Shown: piece by piece, positions 51,560-60,204 of the stretch | How positions within the stretch are numbered: the stretch's first letter is position 1 | Layout: each line of letters opens with the position of its first letter | Assembly: GCF_049676595.1 (NCBI RefSeq) | Contig: NZ_CP187259.1 | Span: forward strand, 3,472,001-3,536,000 | Reading direction: 5' to 3' | DNA length: 64,000 bases | From: Methanocella_A sp049676595 | GTDB taxonomy: Archaea; Halobacteriota; Methanocellia; Methanocellales; Methanocellaceae | Translations under genes and position numbers: made by a program | Notes under the pieces: generated by a model | What the model was told of the DNA's origin: nothing | What the model saw: only the letters and a program-made list of their open reading frames with translations | The model's database searches: none

Positions 51560-51770
51560 CACAGGTACAGACTTTTAAACCATAACTATCACCGTGACGG
51601 ACGCTCCCCCCGGATCGGGCGATGATTATAGGTATGCTGTCCGCATGTCAGCCCGGAAGGGTATTACCCGGCATGCAGGCGGCATACGATCAACATTTTA
51701 TCTACTTGTTAAACGCTTAGAGCGAAGCTTCTCTTTCACAGTTGCTCTGTACGATATGCCCAGCCAAATT

Positions 51771-51938
51771 ATCGCTGCGCTGTGCTTAACACGAAGGGCA
51801 CGATGGACACGGAGGACACGAAGGCTAATTCAAGGAACACGAAGGATGTGCCCTTTAACACGACCCCTTTGTGTCCTTAAAGAACCTTTGTGTCCTCAGT
51901 GTCCTTCGTGTCCTTCGTGTTAAGCGCAGCGCAGCGTA
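51771..51938. repeat. Inverted-repeat element with CGCTGCGCTGTGC ends, copy 3, different core
   Basis: The ends are ATCGCTGCGCTGTGCTTAAC and a complement of CGCTGCGCTGCGCTTAAC, as in copies 1 and 2. The interior is instead made of CACGAAGG / ACACGGAGGACACGAAGG words and their complements (GTGTCCTTCGTGTCC). The remainder of 51560-52017 holds no gene. Confidence 0.88.
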
Positions 51939-52017
51939 CACTTCCTTCATCGGATCTACACGGCTATTTGTAACCCGAACCCTTTTAACCCTGCAGATGA
52001 AAATTAGATCGATTGCT

Positions 52018-52695
52018 ATGCCTGAGCAGCACCTCGATAGTTCTAATACCTACGATAGCGCCGCCACGGAAGTGGAGTATATCGGCGAGGAGACCGAGGG
52101 CGACCTCGAGCGGAAGGCCGAGCTGAACGCCATCGCGGACTCGATGAGGGAGGCGCTGAAAGGCCGGAGGGTGCTGGAAGTGGCGTGCGGCACGGGGTAC
52201 TGGACGAAGATCGCCGCAGAGGTGGCCACTCACGTGGTGGCGCTGGACATCTCGCCGAAGACGCTGGCCGTGGCGCAGTCGAGGGCGCTGCCCCCGGAGA
52301 GCGTGGAGTTCTGCGTGCACGACGCTTACGAGCTGGCTTCGGTGCAGGGCACGTATAACGCGGGCCTGGCTAACTTCTGGCTATCTCACGTGCCGAAAGC
52401 GAGAGTCCAGGGTTTCCTCGAAGGGTTCCACCGCCGCCTGGGCGAGGGTTCGATGGTGTTCATGGCGGATAACCTGTACGTGCCGAAGTCGGGAGGCACG
52501 CTGGTGGTCAAAAGAGGCAATCCAGACTCGTTCAGGCTGAGGCGGATGCCGGACGGCAGCATGGCGGAGATCATCGAGAACTACTACGACGAAAGCTCGC
52601 TTCTGCCACTGCTACAGCCATACGCGGAAGACTTACAGGTCAGCATGGGCAACAACTTCTGGTGGCTGCGGTACAGGGTGAAAAACATCAAATAG
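52018..52695 (+). CDS. Class I SAM-dependent methyltransferase
   Basis: Soluble protein of about 225 residues with a Rossmann methyltransferase core: motif I VLEVACGTGYWTKIAA near residue 53, acidic motif II end VVALDISPKTLAVAQ, motif III area VHDAYELASVQGTYNAGL, and post-motif NFWLSHVPKARVQGFLEGFH. The substrate is unknown; such UbiE-like proteins methylate small molecules. The ATG at 52018 lies about 30 bp after a TATA-like CTTTTAACC (51982-51990), consistent with a nearly leaderless mRNA; an ATG at 51997 is an alternative. Confidence 0.85.
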   Translation: MPEQHLDSSNTYDSAATEVEYIGEETEGDLERKAELNAIADSMREALKGRRVLEVACGTGYWTKIAAEVATHVVALDISPKTLAVAQSRALPPESVEFCVHDAYELASVQGTYNAGLANFWLSHVPKARVQGFLEGFHRRLGEGSMVFMADNLYVPKSGGTLVVKRGNPDSFRLRRMPDGSMAEIIENYYDESSLLPLLQPYAEDLQVSMGNNFWWLRYRVKNIK

Positions 52696-52719
52696 CATAA
52701 GCGCTTACTTTTATGAAAC

Positions 52720-53379
52720 ATGGCGCCGGACATCTTTGAAATCAAGCTGAACAAGCGACAGGAAAAGAAGGCCCTGGAGATTGCCAGCAGGCAAGGTAAC
52801 TTCACGCTGTTTTTGGGCAAAGAGGGCAAGATCCGCATCTCGGAAGAGAAGGAGAAGCCGAAGAAAGGCGAGACCCATGCAGCCACGGTAGATGCCAGCA
52901 ATAATTATTACGAGTGGCTGATCGGGTGGCTGGCCCAGCAGGGCATCGTGCCCTCCGAGGACCTGGTGAACGAGATCGAGCGGCTGTTTAAGGCAGAGAG
53001 GGATGCCGAGGACGAGGAGTTCGGCAACACGGTCAACGAGCTAGACGCGGCCACCGCAGGCACTATTGAGAAGCTGCGAGTCAAGCTTGCCGAGGAAATG
53101 TGCTCCGACACGGTCAGCAACAAGCAGAAGAACGATTACAGGTGCGTGATCAAGCGCCTTGATGCCAGGGACTACAACGCTGAGTACATCGCCAGATGGA
53201 CCGCCCGAACCATGGGCGACCAGGAAGGCCTTGCCTATGCGGGCAGCATCAAGGAGATCGAGAGCGATTTCGGCACCAAAGTGATCAGGCAACGGATGTA
53301 CGGGCGTATCTTCCTCGACGACGCCAAGCCGATCAAGCCCGGCAAAGGCCTGAAGTGGATCAGGCTCGCCGAGCCGTAA
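52720..53379 (+). CDS. Hypothetical protein, 219 residues, charged
   Basis: Not recognised. A hydrophilic, charged protein with a Lys/Glu-rich N-terminal third, a middle rich in acidic residues (FKAERDAEDEEFGN), and a C-terminal half with conserved-looking aromatic positions (YRCVIKRLDARDYNAEYIAR, MYGRIFLDDAKPIKP). No signal peptide, membrane segment or cysteine motif. It lies 24 bp after the methyltransferase and 15 bp before comB in the same direction, so it may be cotranscribed with them. Confidence 0.7.
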   Translation: MAPDIFEIKLNKRQEKKALEIASRQGNFTLFLGKEGKIRISEEKEKPKKGETHAATVDASNNYYEWLIGWLAQQGIVPSEDLVNEIERLFKAERDAEDEEFGNTVNELDAATAGTIEKLRVKLAEEMCSDTVSNKQKNDYRCVIKRLDARDYNAEYIARWTARTMGDQEGLAYAGSIKEIESDFGTKVIRQRMYGRIFLDDAKPIKPGKGLKWIRLAEP

Positions 53380-53394
53380 AATAGCCTGGGTATC

Positions 53395-54081
53395 ATGAAA
53401 TGCTATACCGGCCCCGCCGGCAAAGCCGATTTTTTAAAGGCACCCGAAGGCCTGCCTGTTATTATTGACGTGCTGCGGGCCTCGTCTACTATCATCGTCG
53501 CTCTCGCCTCCGGCGCTGAAAAAGTCATCCCGGTGGAGGACGAGGCGGAAGCTCTCAGGCTGGGCCAAGAATTACAGGCGATCACCGTCGGTGAGCGCCA
53601 GGGCATCAAGATCAAAGGCTTTGACCACGGCAACTCCCCAAACGAGCTGCTGCACGCCGACCTGAAAGGCAAAACAGTTGTGATCACCACTTCGAACGGC
53701 ACCAGGGTGATGGTAGAGGGTGGAATCATCGCCAGCACGCTCAACGCGGGCGTCGTGGCCGACAAACTAAAGTCGCAGCCGCACGCTTACCTGCTCGCCT
53801 CGGGCTCGCCCCTCAAGTCCGACGAGGACCTGTGCGCCGCCCTGCTGATCGAGTACCTCGTCGGCAAGATCAACGGAGGCGAGAGAGTTGAAGGCGCCGT
53901 GCAAGCTGCCACAGAGTCGCTAGAGGGCAAGGCCCTGCTCGAGGGCATCAGAGGCTCCGCATCTGGCAGAAAGCTGGCGGCTTATGGCTCCAGTAGTGAT
54001 GTCGAGATGATCTGCACACAGGTCAACTTATATCCATTGATACCTGTCTACAGGAACGGCGCGATAAGGCTGGAACAGTAA
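53395..54081 (+). CDS. comB: 2-phosphosulfolactate phosphatase ComB (coenzyme M biosynthesis)
   Basis: Hydrolyses 2-phosphosulfolactate to sulfolactate, the second step of the phosphoenolpyruvate route to coenzyme M. Family motifs: VIIDVLRASSTIIVAL near residue 23, GFDHGNSPNEL near residue 75, and the TTSNGTRVM segment near residue 100. Length, 228 residues, is typical. The start ATG follows the unknown 52720 gene by 15 bp. Neither comA nor comC lies in the window. Related phosphatases also occur in bacteria that make no coenzyme M, so the assignment is by family and methanogen context. Confidence 0.88.
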   Translation: MKCYTGPAGKADFLKAPEGLPVIIDVLRASSTIIVALASGAEKVIPVEDEAEALRLGQELQAITVGERQGIKIKGFDHGNSPNELLHADLKGKTVVITTSNGTRVMVEGGIIASTLNAGVVADKLKSQPHAYLLASGSPLKSDEDLCAALLIEYLVGKINGGERVEGAVQAATESLEGKALLEGIRGSASGRKLAAYGSSSDVEMICTQVNLYPLIPVYRNGAIRLEQ

Positions 54082-54099
54082 TCGTTTTTAGAATTTTTG

Positions 54100-54255
54100 G
54101 GACTGTCAGGTACCATTTACACGAAGTACACAAGGTACGCGAAGTACACGAAGTTTTACTATAAGATCAGCCTGAAGTCAGCCTTTTTATCGAACTTTGA
54201 GTACTTCGTGTACTTCGAGTACTTCGCGTAAATGGTACGGGCGCTCGCATAAAAC
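54100..54255. repeat. Inverted-repeat element with GGTACC/GGACTGTC ends, copy 2
   Basis: Opens GGACTGTCAGGTACCATTTA and closes TAAATGGTACGGGCGCTCGC. Between them are ACGAAGTAC-type words on the left and their complements (GTACTTCGTGTACTTCGAG) on the right around a central ~50 bp. It is the mirror of the element at 49356-49504. TATA-like words for ribK lie further on (about 54413-54420). Confidence 0.85.
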
Positions 54256-54464
54256 GTTATACGGGACTATTGCTTGCTCTCACTATGAGCACTACTGTAT
54301 CTCACTTTTTGGATGCAGGTTTAAAGCCAACATCTTCGGGGCCCGAATACTATTTATTAATATATAATGCGACGTGGCCCGTTTTTAGCTGTCCGGTTGC
54401 AGGACAATAAACGTTATATACTAGCATACCATACATGATATGCATCTTAAAATTGAGGAGCATC

Positions 54465-55097
54465 ATGGAAGTCGAGACGCTGAAGCGGCTGGCCCTGATG
54501 GGCGCGAATAAGGAGCAGGTGAGCCTGTCCTCCTCGATCTTCGCGACCTCGCTGGGCATGAGCCCCCAGACGGCGGCCAGGCGGCTGTCTGCCCTGGAAG
54601 ACGACGGGTACATCACCCGGGTGGTAACACCCGAAGGTCAGAAAGTGAAGATCACTGACAAGGGCATGTTACTGCTCAGGTCTGAGTACCTGGACTACCA
54701 GAGGCTCTTCGAGAAGAACGGCCACGCCGTGCTGAAAGGCAAAGTGGTCACGGGCCTGGGCGAAGGCCAGTACTACATTTCGCTGGACGGCTACCGCAAC
54801 CAGTTCAACGAGAAGCTCGGCTTCGACCCGTACCCCGGCACCCTGAACATCCGCCTGACGGAGCCTTTCGCCCCGGCAGAGCACGAAGCGGTCAAGATTG
54901 CCGGCTTCAAAGGCGAGAACCGCACCTTCGGGGGATGCAAGTGCTACCCGGTGAGGATCAAGGGAGTCAGGGCTGCGATTATTCGCCCGGACAGGACGAG
55001 CTACCCGCCCAACCTGATAGAGATCATAGCTCCGATCAAACTAAGACAGTCGCTCGGCCTCCAGGACGGCGACGAAGTAGAGGTGACGCTGGAATGA
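54465..55097 (+). CDS. ribK: CTP-dependent riboflavin kinase RibK with N-terminal winged-helix domain
   Basis: Archaeal enzyme that makes FMN from riboflavin using CTP. The first ~85 residues are a MarR-like winged helix (FATSLGMSPQTAARRLSALEDDGYI); the catalytic domain starts near residue 90 (LKGKVVTGLGEGQYYISLDG) and contains LGFDPYPGTLNIRL and the FGGCKCYPV segment. The ATG at 54465 has a GAGGAG site. Fusion with the DNA-binding domain, seen in other euryarchaea, suggests possible self-regulation. It overlaps ribB by four bases. Confidence 0.93.
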   Translation: MEVETLKRLALMGANKEQVSLSSSIFATSLGMSPQTAARRLSALEDDGYITRVVTPEGQKVKITDKGMLLLRSEYLDYQRLFEKNGHAVLKGKVVTGLGEGQYYISLDGYRNQFNEKLGFDPYPGTLNIRLTEPFAPAEHEAVKIAGFKGENRTFGGCKCYPVRIKGVRAAIIRPDRTSYPPNLIEIIAPIKLRQSLGLQDGDEVEVTLE

Positions 55098-55804
55098 TAG
55101 ACGATGCAATACAGGCACTCCGCAAGGGCCAAGTGATACTGCTTTATGACTACGATAACCGCGAACGGGAGACCGACTTGGTCGTACCCGCGGAGTTCAT
55201 GACCCCGAAGCTCGTCTACCAGCTTCGCCGTGACGCGGGGGGCCTGATGTGCGTGGCCATCGATCCGGCTGCCTGCACTAAGCTGGGCATCCCGTACATC
55301 GTGGACGTGCTGAAGTACGCGGGAGACTCCGGCAACGGGTTCGGCGCCATCGAGTCGATCTACGAGAAGGTAGGCGACATCCCTTACGACGCCAAGTCCT
55401 CGTTCTCGCTCTGGGTCAACCACCGCAAGACCTATACTGGCATCACCGACGATGACCGGTCGCTCACGATCACCAAGTTAGCTGACATCACCAAAAGCGC
55501 GCTCAACGGCAACAAGGTCCCGTTCGGCCAGGAGTTCAGGTCGCCGGGCCATGTGCCGTTGCTGCGCTGCGCTCCCAACCTCCTGAAGGACAGGAGAGGC
55601 CAGACAGAGCTGTCTATCGTCCTCGCCAGGGCTGCTGGTGTTACGCCGGCCATGGTCATGTGCGAGATGCTGGACGGGGAGACCGGCAAGGCGCTCACCA
55701 AAGAAGACGCTAAGGCTTACGCGGCAAAGCACGGCCTCGTCTTCTTGGAGGGCACTGAGGTCGAAGAGCTCTTCAAGAAGATGCAAACGCCTGCGGAAAA
55801 TTAA
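55094..55804 (+). CDS. ribB: 3,4-dihydroxy-2-butanone 4-phosphate synthase RibB
   Basis: Forms the four-carbon unit of riboflavin from ribulose 5-phosphate. Family motifs: ILLYDYDNRERETDLVVPAE (acidic metal-binding loop with the RE pattern) near residue 15, RDAGGLMCVAI near residue 50, FGQEFRSPGHVPLLRC near residue 148 and RRGQTELSIVLARAAGVTP near residue 173. It is a standalone enzyme (236 residues), not fused to GTP cyclohydrolase II as in many bacteria. ATGA overlap with ribK shows coupling; FMN also feeds F420 and flavoprotein HdrA supply. A terminator follows. Confidence 0.94.
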   Translation: MIDDAIQALRKGQVILLYDYDNRERETDLVVPAEFMTPKLVYQLRRDAGGLMCVAIDPAACTKLGIPYIVDVLKYAGDSGNGFGAIESIYEKVGDIPYDAKSSFSLWVNHRKTYTGITDDDRSLTITKLADITKSALNGNKVPFGQEFRSPGHVPLLRCAPNLLKDRRGQTELSIVLARAAGVTPAMVMCEMLDGETGKALTKEDAKAYAAKHGLVFLEGTEVEELFKKMQTPAEN

Positions 55805-55833
55805 CTTCCCGGTAGCAGGATAAGTAAAAACAG

Positions 55834-55863
55834 CTCGGCGGTAGTCGCCGAGAGATTTTTTAT
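55834..55863 (+). terminator. Terminator between ribB and mptA
   Basis: CTCGGCG / CGCCGAG form a 7-bp stem with a five-base loop (55834-55852), followed by ATTTTTTATT. It lies 30 bp past the ribB stop and just before the end of the convergent mptA. Confidence 0.75.
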
Positions 55864-55878
55864 TAGATGCTGATGGTC

Positions 55879-56841
55879 CTACAGGATAGGGCCATTACTC
55901 AGCACTTCTTTCTTCAGTTCCCCGAAGGTGGCCATCCGCTCCGCGAATGCGTTGTGGCGGTGGATGCTCTCCTCGTTCACCTGCTCGATGGTAATAACGG
56001 CGTCGTCCGGCAGGTTCGGGAACTTCTGGACGAGGTTCTTGGCCATGGTCCGGACACAGTCCTCCACGAACTTGGGGTTCTTATGGGCGGACTCGACCAC
56101 GTGCCTCTCGTCTTCTCTCTTGAGCAGCTCGTACATCTGGGAGCTCATAGAGTTCTCTATGATGTCGATGATCGTTTCGATGGAGACCTTCACGTCGTCC
56201 CCGGACTCGATCTTGATCGTGCCGACGCCCCGCTGGTTGTGCGTTGGCATGGGCATGTCCTCCAGGAAGTCCTGGATCACGTTGTCCGCCACGCCGAGCG
56301 CTGCCAGCTTCTTAAATGCGCTCTCCTTGGAGATCTCCTGGGCGCAGGGGCAGGCAGTCATAGCGATGACTTTCGCGCCTATGGTCTTGCGGGTCAGGCC
56401 GCCCCGGGCTACGATCGCATCGGCGTAGATGTCGTACACTTCCTGGCATTCGAGGCCGGTCTTCGGCGACTTCTTCTTCATCATGTACTCGCCGTGCATC
56501 CTGACCTCGGCGTTGGACGCGTACTCGTGCGTCTCCAACAGCCGCTTCGACACGTCCACGCACAGGTCCTCAACCCTGTACACCGGCCGGTTGAGCGCCT
56601 CTTCCAGCGTACGGTCGATGGCTTCCAGGTTCCTGGACAGGTTCGCGCCCTTACGGTAGGAGGGTAGGTCTACGAAGATGTCGAAGGTCGGAATCAGAAT
56701 AATCGGTCTCTTGTCGCTCCGGGTGATCTCCACCATCTTCTTGACCTCGGTCACGCCAACGCGCGTCAGGCCGATAGAAACTTCCGGATTGCTTGCTTGA
56801 ACGTCGGGGAGTTGCACGATTTCACCAGGGATTGTATTCAT
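55879..56841 (-). CDS. mptA: GTP cyclohydrolase MptA (FolE2 type, methanopterin biosynthesis)
   Basis: Metal-dependent enzyme that turns GTP into 7,8-dihydroneopterin 2',3'-cyclic phosphate, first step to tetrahydromethanopterin. Of 320 residues, with family motifs LPDVQASNPEVSIGLTRVGV near the start, the MTACPCAQEISKE motif with the catalytic/metal-binding cysteine near residue 165, MPTHNQRGVGTIKIE near residue 195, and RHNAFAERMA near the end. It pairs with the coenzyme genes to the left but is transcribed on its own from near 56870. Confidence 0.94.
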   Translation of the reverse strand: MNTIPGEIVQLPDVQASNPEVSIGLTRVGVTEVKKMVEITRSDKRPIILIPTFDIFVDLPSYRKGANLSRNLEAIDRTLEEALNRPVYRVEDLCVDVSKRLLETHEYASNAEVRMHGEYMMKKKSPKTGLECQEVYDIYADAIVARGGLTRKTIGAKVIAMTACPCAQEISKESAFKKLAALGVADNVIQDFLEDMPMPTHNQRGVGTIKIESGDDVKVSIETIIDIIENSMSSQMYELLKREDERHVVESAHKNPKFVEDCVRTMAKNLVQKFPNLPDDAVITIEQVNEESIHRHNAFAERMATFGELKKEVLSNGPIL

Positions 56842-57004
56842 AAGCGTCTTGTAGTAACATAAGGTTTACCATATGCTCGATCGCGGATCGCACGGACGCG
56901 GTGAGCCAGAGGGGAATCCGCCCATCGCCGGCCGTGCGGCGCCGTGCACTAAAAATCGGCTTACAGCGATGCCGGCGCACGATCAGAATTTATTCTCGCT
57001 TCGT

Positions 57005-57553
57005 TTATGTACTTTCTGTGAAATCGACAGAGCCGCCGGTCGCCGAGATGAGGTACCGGCGCACCTGCTCCAGGCCCTCCGGCGTCATCCGCCCGCAGTT
57101 CTGCCCGGCGAACGCCTTTTCGATGAGTCTGGCCGCAAAACTCTGGCCGAAGATCAGCGATACCTGCCACTCCCACCGTTTCAGCAGCGCGTCGAGATCG
57201 CTGGCGGGCAGGAGACGCTCCTCAGGCCCGAGGATGCTCTCTGCGCTCAGCAGCCGCTGCAGGTACCGGGCTGCCGCCACGGCAGGCATGTTTGGGGTAA
57301 GCAGGGAAACTGCGTAGACGTCGTCGTACACCTGGCCGGCCACGAGCAGTCTGCGGTCCGCTGCTTCCGTGAAGAGCACGTCGAGGCCCAGCGCCCTGCA
57401 ATCGTCCACCAGCTGCAAAGCCCATTCGTCGCGGGGAAAGCACTCTGAGCCCGATACTATGTGAAGTACCTTCAGCCCGTTCCCGGACCCTGCCAGGCTC
57501 TTCTCCACTGCCTGAAAGATTCGCCGTACGTGTCCCTGATCCATGCTTCTCAT
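57005..57553 (-). CDS. Hypothetical protein divergent from the pilus operon
   Basis: Not recognised; about 182 residues from the ATG at 57553 (another ATG at 57544). Soluble, with alternating hydrophobic strands and helices (LKVLHIVSGSECF, LQLVDDCRALGLDVLFTEAA, DDVYAVSLLTPNMPAVAAAR), as in a small alpha/beta domain. A TATA box (ATTTATACT, about 57569-57577) lies upstream. It shares a short 76-bp promoter region with the secretion-ATPase gene, and so could be a regulator or partner of the pilus system; that is inference from position only. Confidence 0.65.
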   Translation of the reverse strand: MRSMDQGHVRRIFQAVEKSLAGSGNGLKVLHIVSGSECFPRDEWALQLVDDCRALGLDVLFTEAADRRLLVAGQVYDDVYAVSLLTPNMPAVAAARYLQRLLSAESILGPEERLLPASDLDALLKRWEWQVSLIFGQSFAARLIEKAFAGQNCGRMTPEGLEQVRRYLISATGGSVDFTEST

Positions 57554-57629
57554 ACTTATTTTCAGCAAAGTATAAATAACATACGGGAGCACTTATTTAC
57601 AATTCACAGAGAATTAGTCTGGTATCCGC

Positions 57630-59348
57630 ATGAACAGCCTATCCAGAGAACAGCTGCTGTCGGTAGACGACGATGATGTCAGGAAGACAGTGATGAAGGA
57701 CGAGCCCGCCGGAGAAACCCCGCTGACAGCAGCCGGCCTGCTATCAGTGGACGATAACGTCGAGGCCTCGGTAGTACGTGGTGAACCAGTGTGCCCCAAG
57801 CCTGACGAAAGTCCGGCCCCTGCAGAGGAGCTTGCTCCGGCAGAGGGAGGTTCAGCCACTGAAGTGATCAGAAGCTACCCTATTGGCCAGTTGTGCACTG
57901 CTCAGGTCCTCTGGGACAGAAGCGCCGGCCAGTACAGGTACGAGTTGATCGAGCCCCGGCTGGCCCCCGGAGAGAAGGCGGCGTACGAGTACATCGTGAA
58001 GGAGCTGCACAAGAAGCCCGGGTCCGAGCTGGCCCTGATGAGGCGGATCGGAGGCAGAGAGCGGATTCTCAGGAAGTTCGATCAACTGTGCGCCGCCCGG
58101 GGAATCAGGGGAGAGCCCAGGGACCGGCTCCTGTACTACATCGAGCGGGACTTCTGGGGCTACAAAAAGATTCACGCTTTGCTGCAGGACAGAAACGTCG
58201 AGGACGTGAGCTGTAACGGCTACCACCAGCCCGTCTACGTGTACCTGCCGGAGTTCGAGTCGATCCCTAGCAATATCACCTTCTCGACGGAGGAAGAGCT
58301 GGATGATTTCGTCATGTACCTCGTCCAGCGGGGAGGGAAGTCGATCAGCGCCGCCCGCCCGATACAGGATGTCGCCCTGCCCGACGGGTCCCGCCTGAAC
58401 GCCACCATGTACAGGGAAGTCAGCTCCGGGGGCACCACCTTCTCTATCAGGCTCGCCAACAGGGCCCGCAGCGCAGCGGAGCTGATGCGCCACGGCACCT
58501 TTTCACCCGAGGCGCTGGCCTTCCTGTGGCTGGCGATGGAGAACAGGTGCAGTACCGCCTTCATCGGCGGCACCGCTTCGGGCAAAACGGCAGCGCTCAA
58601 CGCAGTCGCTGCGTTCATCGTCGACCGCAACAAGGTGGTTACCATCGAGGACACCCGGGAAGTGCGTCTGTCCAGCCGGAACTGGACGGCGCTGGTGACC
58701 AGAGAGACAGGCGAGTCACCCATCACCGAGTTCGATCTGCTGGTCACGGCGTTCAGGCAGCGGCCTGAGTACGTGATCGTCGGCGAGGTCAGGACTCCTG
58801 AGGGGGCCCGCACGGCGGTGCATGGCATCAACTCGGGGCATACCGTTTCCATGACCTTCCACGCGGACAGCGCCGCGGGTTTCTTTAACCGGCTCACCCA
58901 CGAGCCGTTCAACATATCGCCGTACGTGGCTGCAAGCCTGTCGATCTGCGTGACGCTCTCCCTGGTGGTCCTGCCGTCTGCCGGTACCGGTGAAACCCGG
59001 GCGAGACGATGTCTCGCCATCAGCGAGGTGGCGGGCGTAGTAGACGATAAGCTACAGATCAATACCGTGTTCGAATGGGACCCGGTCACTGACTCGATCC
59101 GGATGACGCCGGTCAGGTCTGCGGTGCTGGAGAAGATCCGGGAGTACCGGGGCTGGACCGAAGAGCAGCTCATAGGAGAGATCGCGGAGCGCGCAGCCGT
59201 GCTCCAGTGGCTGGCCCGCAACTCGGTCAGCGGAGACGGCGGGGTGCGGAAGGTGGCCGAGGCGTTCCGCAGGAACCGCCGCAGGCTGCTCGACTACATA
59301 GCCGCCCACCCGAGAGCAGGAGGCGATACAAGTGATGCCCTGCCCTGA
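57630..59348 (+). CDS. Type II/IV secretion-system ATPase (TadA/GspE-like), pilus assembly motor
   Basis: Hexameric ATPase of 572 residues that powers pilin assembly. Motifs: Walker A GGTASGKTAAL near residue 313, Asp box EDTREVRL, Walker B-like PEYVIVGEVRTPEGA near residue 380, and His box GHTVSMTFHADS. The first ~75 residues are acidic and contain two copies of an LLSVDD word (residues 9-14 and 38-43) in a 29-residue approximate duplication. The C-terminal tail is basic. It overlaps the downstream membrane-platform gene by 17 bases, and all genes to 63730 are on the same strand with minimal gaps. Confidence 0.9.
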   Translation: MNSLSREQLLSVDDDDVRKTVMKDEPAGETPLTAAGLLSVDDNVEASVVRGEPVCPKPDESPAPAEELAPAEGGSATEVIRSYPIGQLCTAQVLWDRSAGQYRYELIEPRLAPGEKAAYEYIVKELHKKPGSELALMRRIGGRERILRKFDQLCAARGIRGEPRDRLLYYIERDFWGYKKIHALLQDRNVEDVSCNGYHQPVYVYLPEFESIPSNITFSTEEELDDFVMYLVQRGGKSISAARPIQDVALPDGSRLNATMYREVSSGGTTFSIRLANRARSAAELMRHGTFSPEALAFLWLAMENRCSTAFIGGTASGKTAALNAVAAFIVDRNKVVTIEDTREVRLSSRNWTALVTRETGESPITEFDLLVTAFRQRPEYVIVGEVRTPEGARTAVHGINSGHTVSMTFHADSAAGFFNRLTHEPFNISPYVAASLSICVTLSLVVLPSAGTGETRARRCLAISEVAGVVDDKLQINTVFEWDPVTDSIRMTPVRSAVLEKIREYRGWTEEQLIGEIAERAAVLQWLARNSVSGDGGVRKVAEAFRRNRRRLLDYIAAHPRAGGDTSDALP

Positions 59349-60198
59349 GATCGGAGCCATCAGGCGGGCTTCCCGAAGCCTGTCGGCATCGAGGTGGATG
59401 GAAAAGCATTCGATCACCTACGAGAAGTGCCGGCTTGATCCCGAGTTTGACGACTTTCTCTACTGCACCTGCATCTACGCAGGTGCAGCCGCCTGTCTCG
59501 TGCTCATCGTGGGAGCGGCGATCGTCGCTATCGTCGGTGCCGGAACCCCGCAGGCACTTGCGTATACCCTCGCGGGCACGCTCCTGGCGGCGCCGGTAGT
59601 GTTTTTCGGCAGGCTGTGGTCCGTGTCATCCCTCATGGATTACCGGGGCGCCCTGATAGATTCGACGCTGGTGCACGCGGTCGGCCTCATGCTGGCCATG
59701 GCCAGCTTCAACGTGCCGGTACGCCGCATCTTTAGCAACCTCTCCAACCTATCCGGCGTCTACGGCAAAGAGCTGGCGCTGGAGGCTACTTACCTGCTGG
59801 CCCTCATCGAGGAGGATGGCATGGACGTCATCTCGGCCATGCGGAAGGCGCAGGCCACTTCGCCGTCCGCGCTCTGGCAGGAACTACTGATCGGTATCAC
59901 CGCCGTTTACAGCAGCGGCGGCCTGCTGAAAGAATACCTGGACGGCAGATACCGGGCTCTGGCGGAGAAGAAGATGATGGACGTGCGCCGGTACAACGAG
60001 ACAGTCCAGGGGATGGCCTCAGTATACCTGTCGGTCATCGGCATCGCCTCCATCTTCATCGCGATCATCAACCTGGTCTTCAACATGACCGGCATGGTTT
60101 CAGGGAACACCTTCGTATGGATTGACGCCATCGTGGTCGTGCCCCTGGGCAGCTTCATCATGGCAAGGGCGCTGAAAGCCGCTTCCCCGGAGGAGTGA
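59332..60198 (+). CDS. Type II secretion F-domain platform protein (TadC/FlaJ-like), first copy
   Basis: Polytopic membrane protein of 288 residues; the GspF-type helical domain lies about 95-205 (VPVRRIFSNLSNLSGVYGKE, LIEEDGMDVISAMRKAQ), flanked by hydrophobic pairs (ACLVLIVGAAIVAIVG, LAGTLLAAPVVFF, SVIGIASIFIAIINLVFN). It anchors the motor ATPase at the membrane. The start is GTG at 59332 or ATG at 59335, with a GGAGG site inside the upstream gene. It is followed by a second platform protein of similar length after 6 bp; the two may form a heterodimer, as in TadB/TadC systems. Confidence 0.83.
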   Translation: MMPCPEIGAIRRASRSLSASRWMEKHSITYEKCRLDPEFDDFLYCTCIYAGAAACLVLIVGAAIVAIVGAGTPQALAYTLAGTLLAAPVVFFGRLWSVSSLMDYRGALIDSTLVHAVGLMLAMASFNVPVRRIFSNLSNLSGVYGKELALEATYLLALIEEDGMDVISAMRKAQATSPSALWQELLIGITAVYSSGGLLKEYLDGRYRALAEKKMMDVRRYNETVQGMASVYLSVIGIASIFIAIINLVFNMTGMVSGNTFVWIDAIVVVPLGSFIMARALKAASPEE

Positions 60199-60204
60199 GC
60201 GAGC

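Noticed and set aside
51594..51923. 109-codon open frame after rps27ae
   Set aside because: Its second half is translation of the inverted-repeat element at 51771-51938, and it has no ribosome site.
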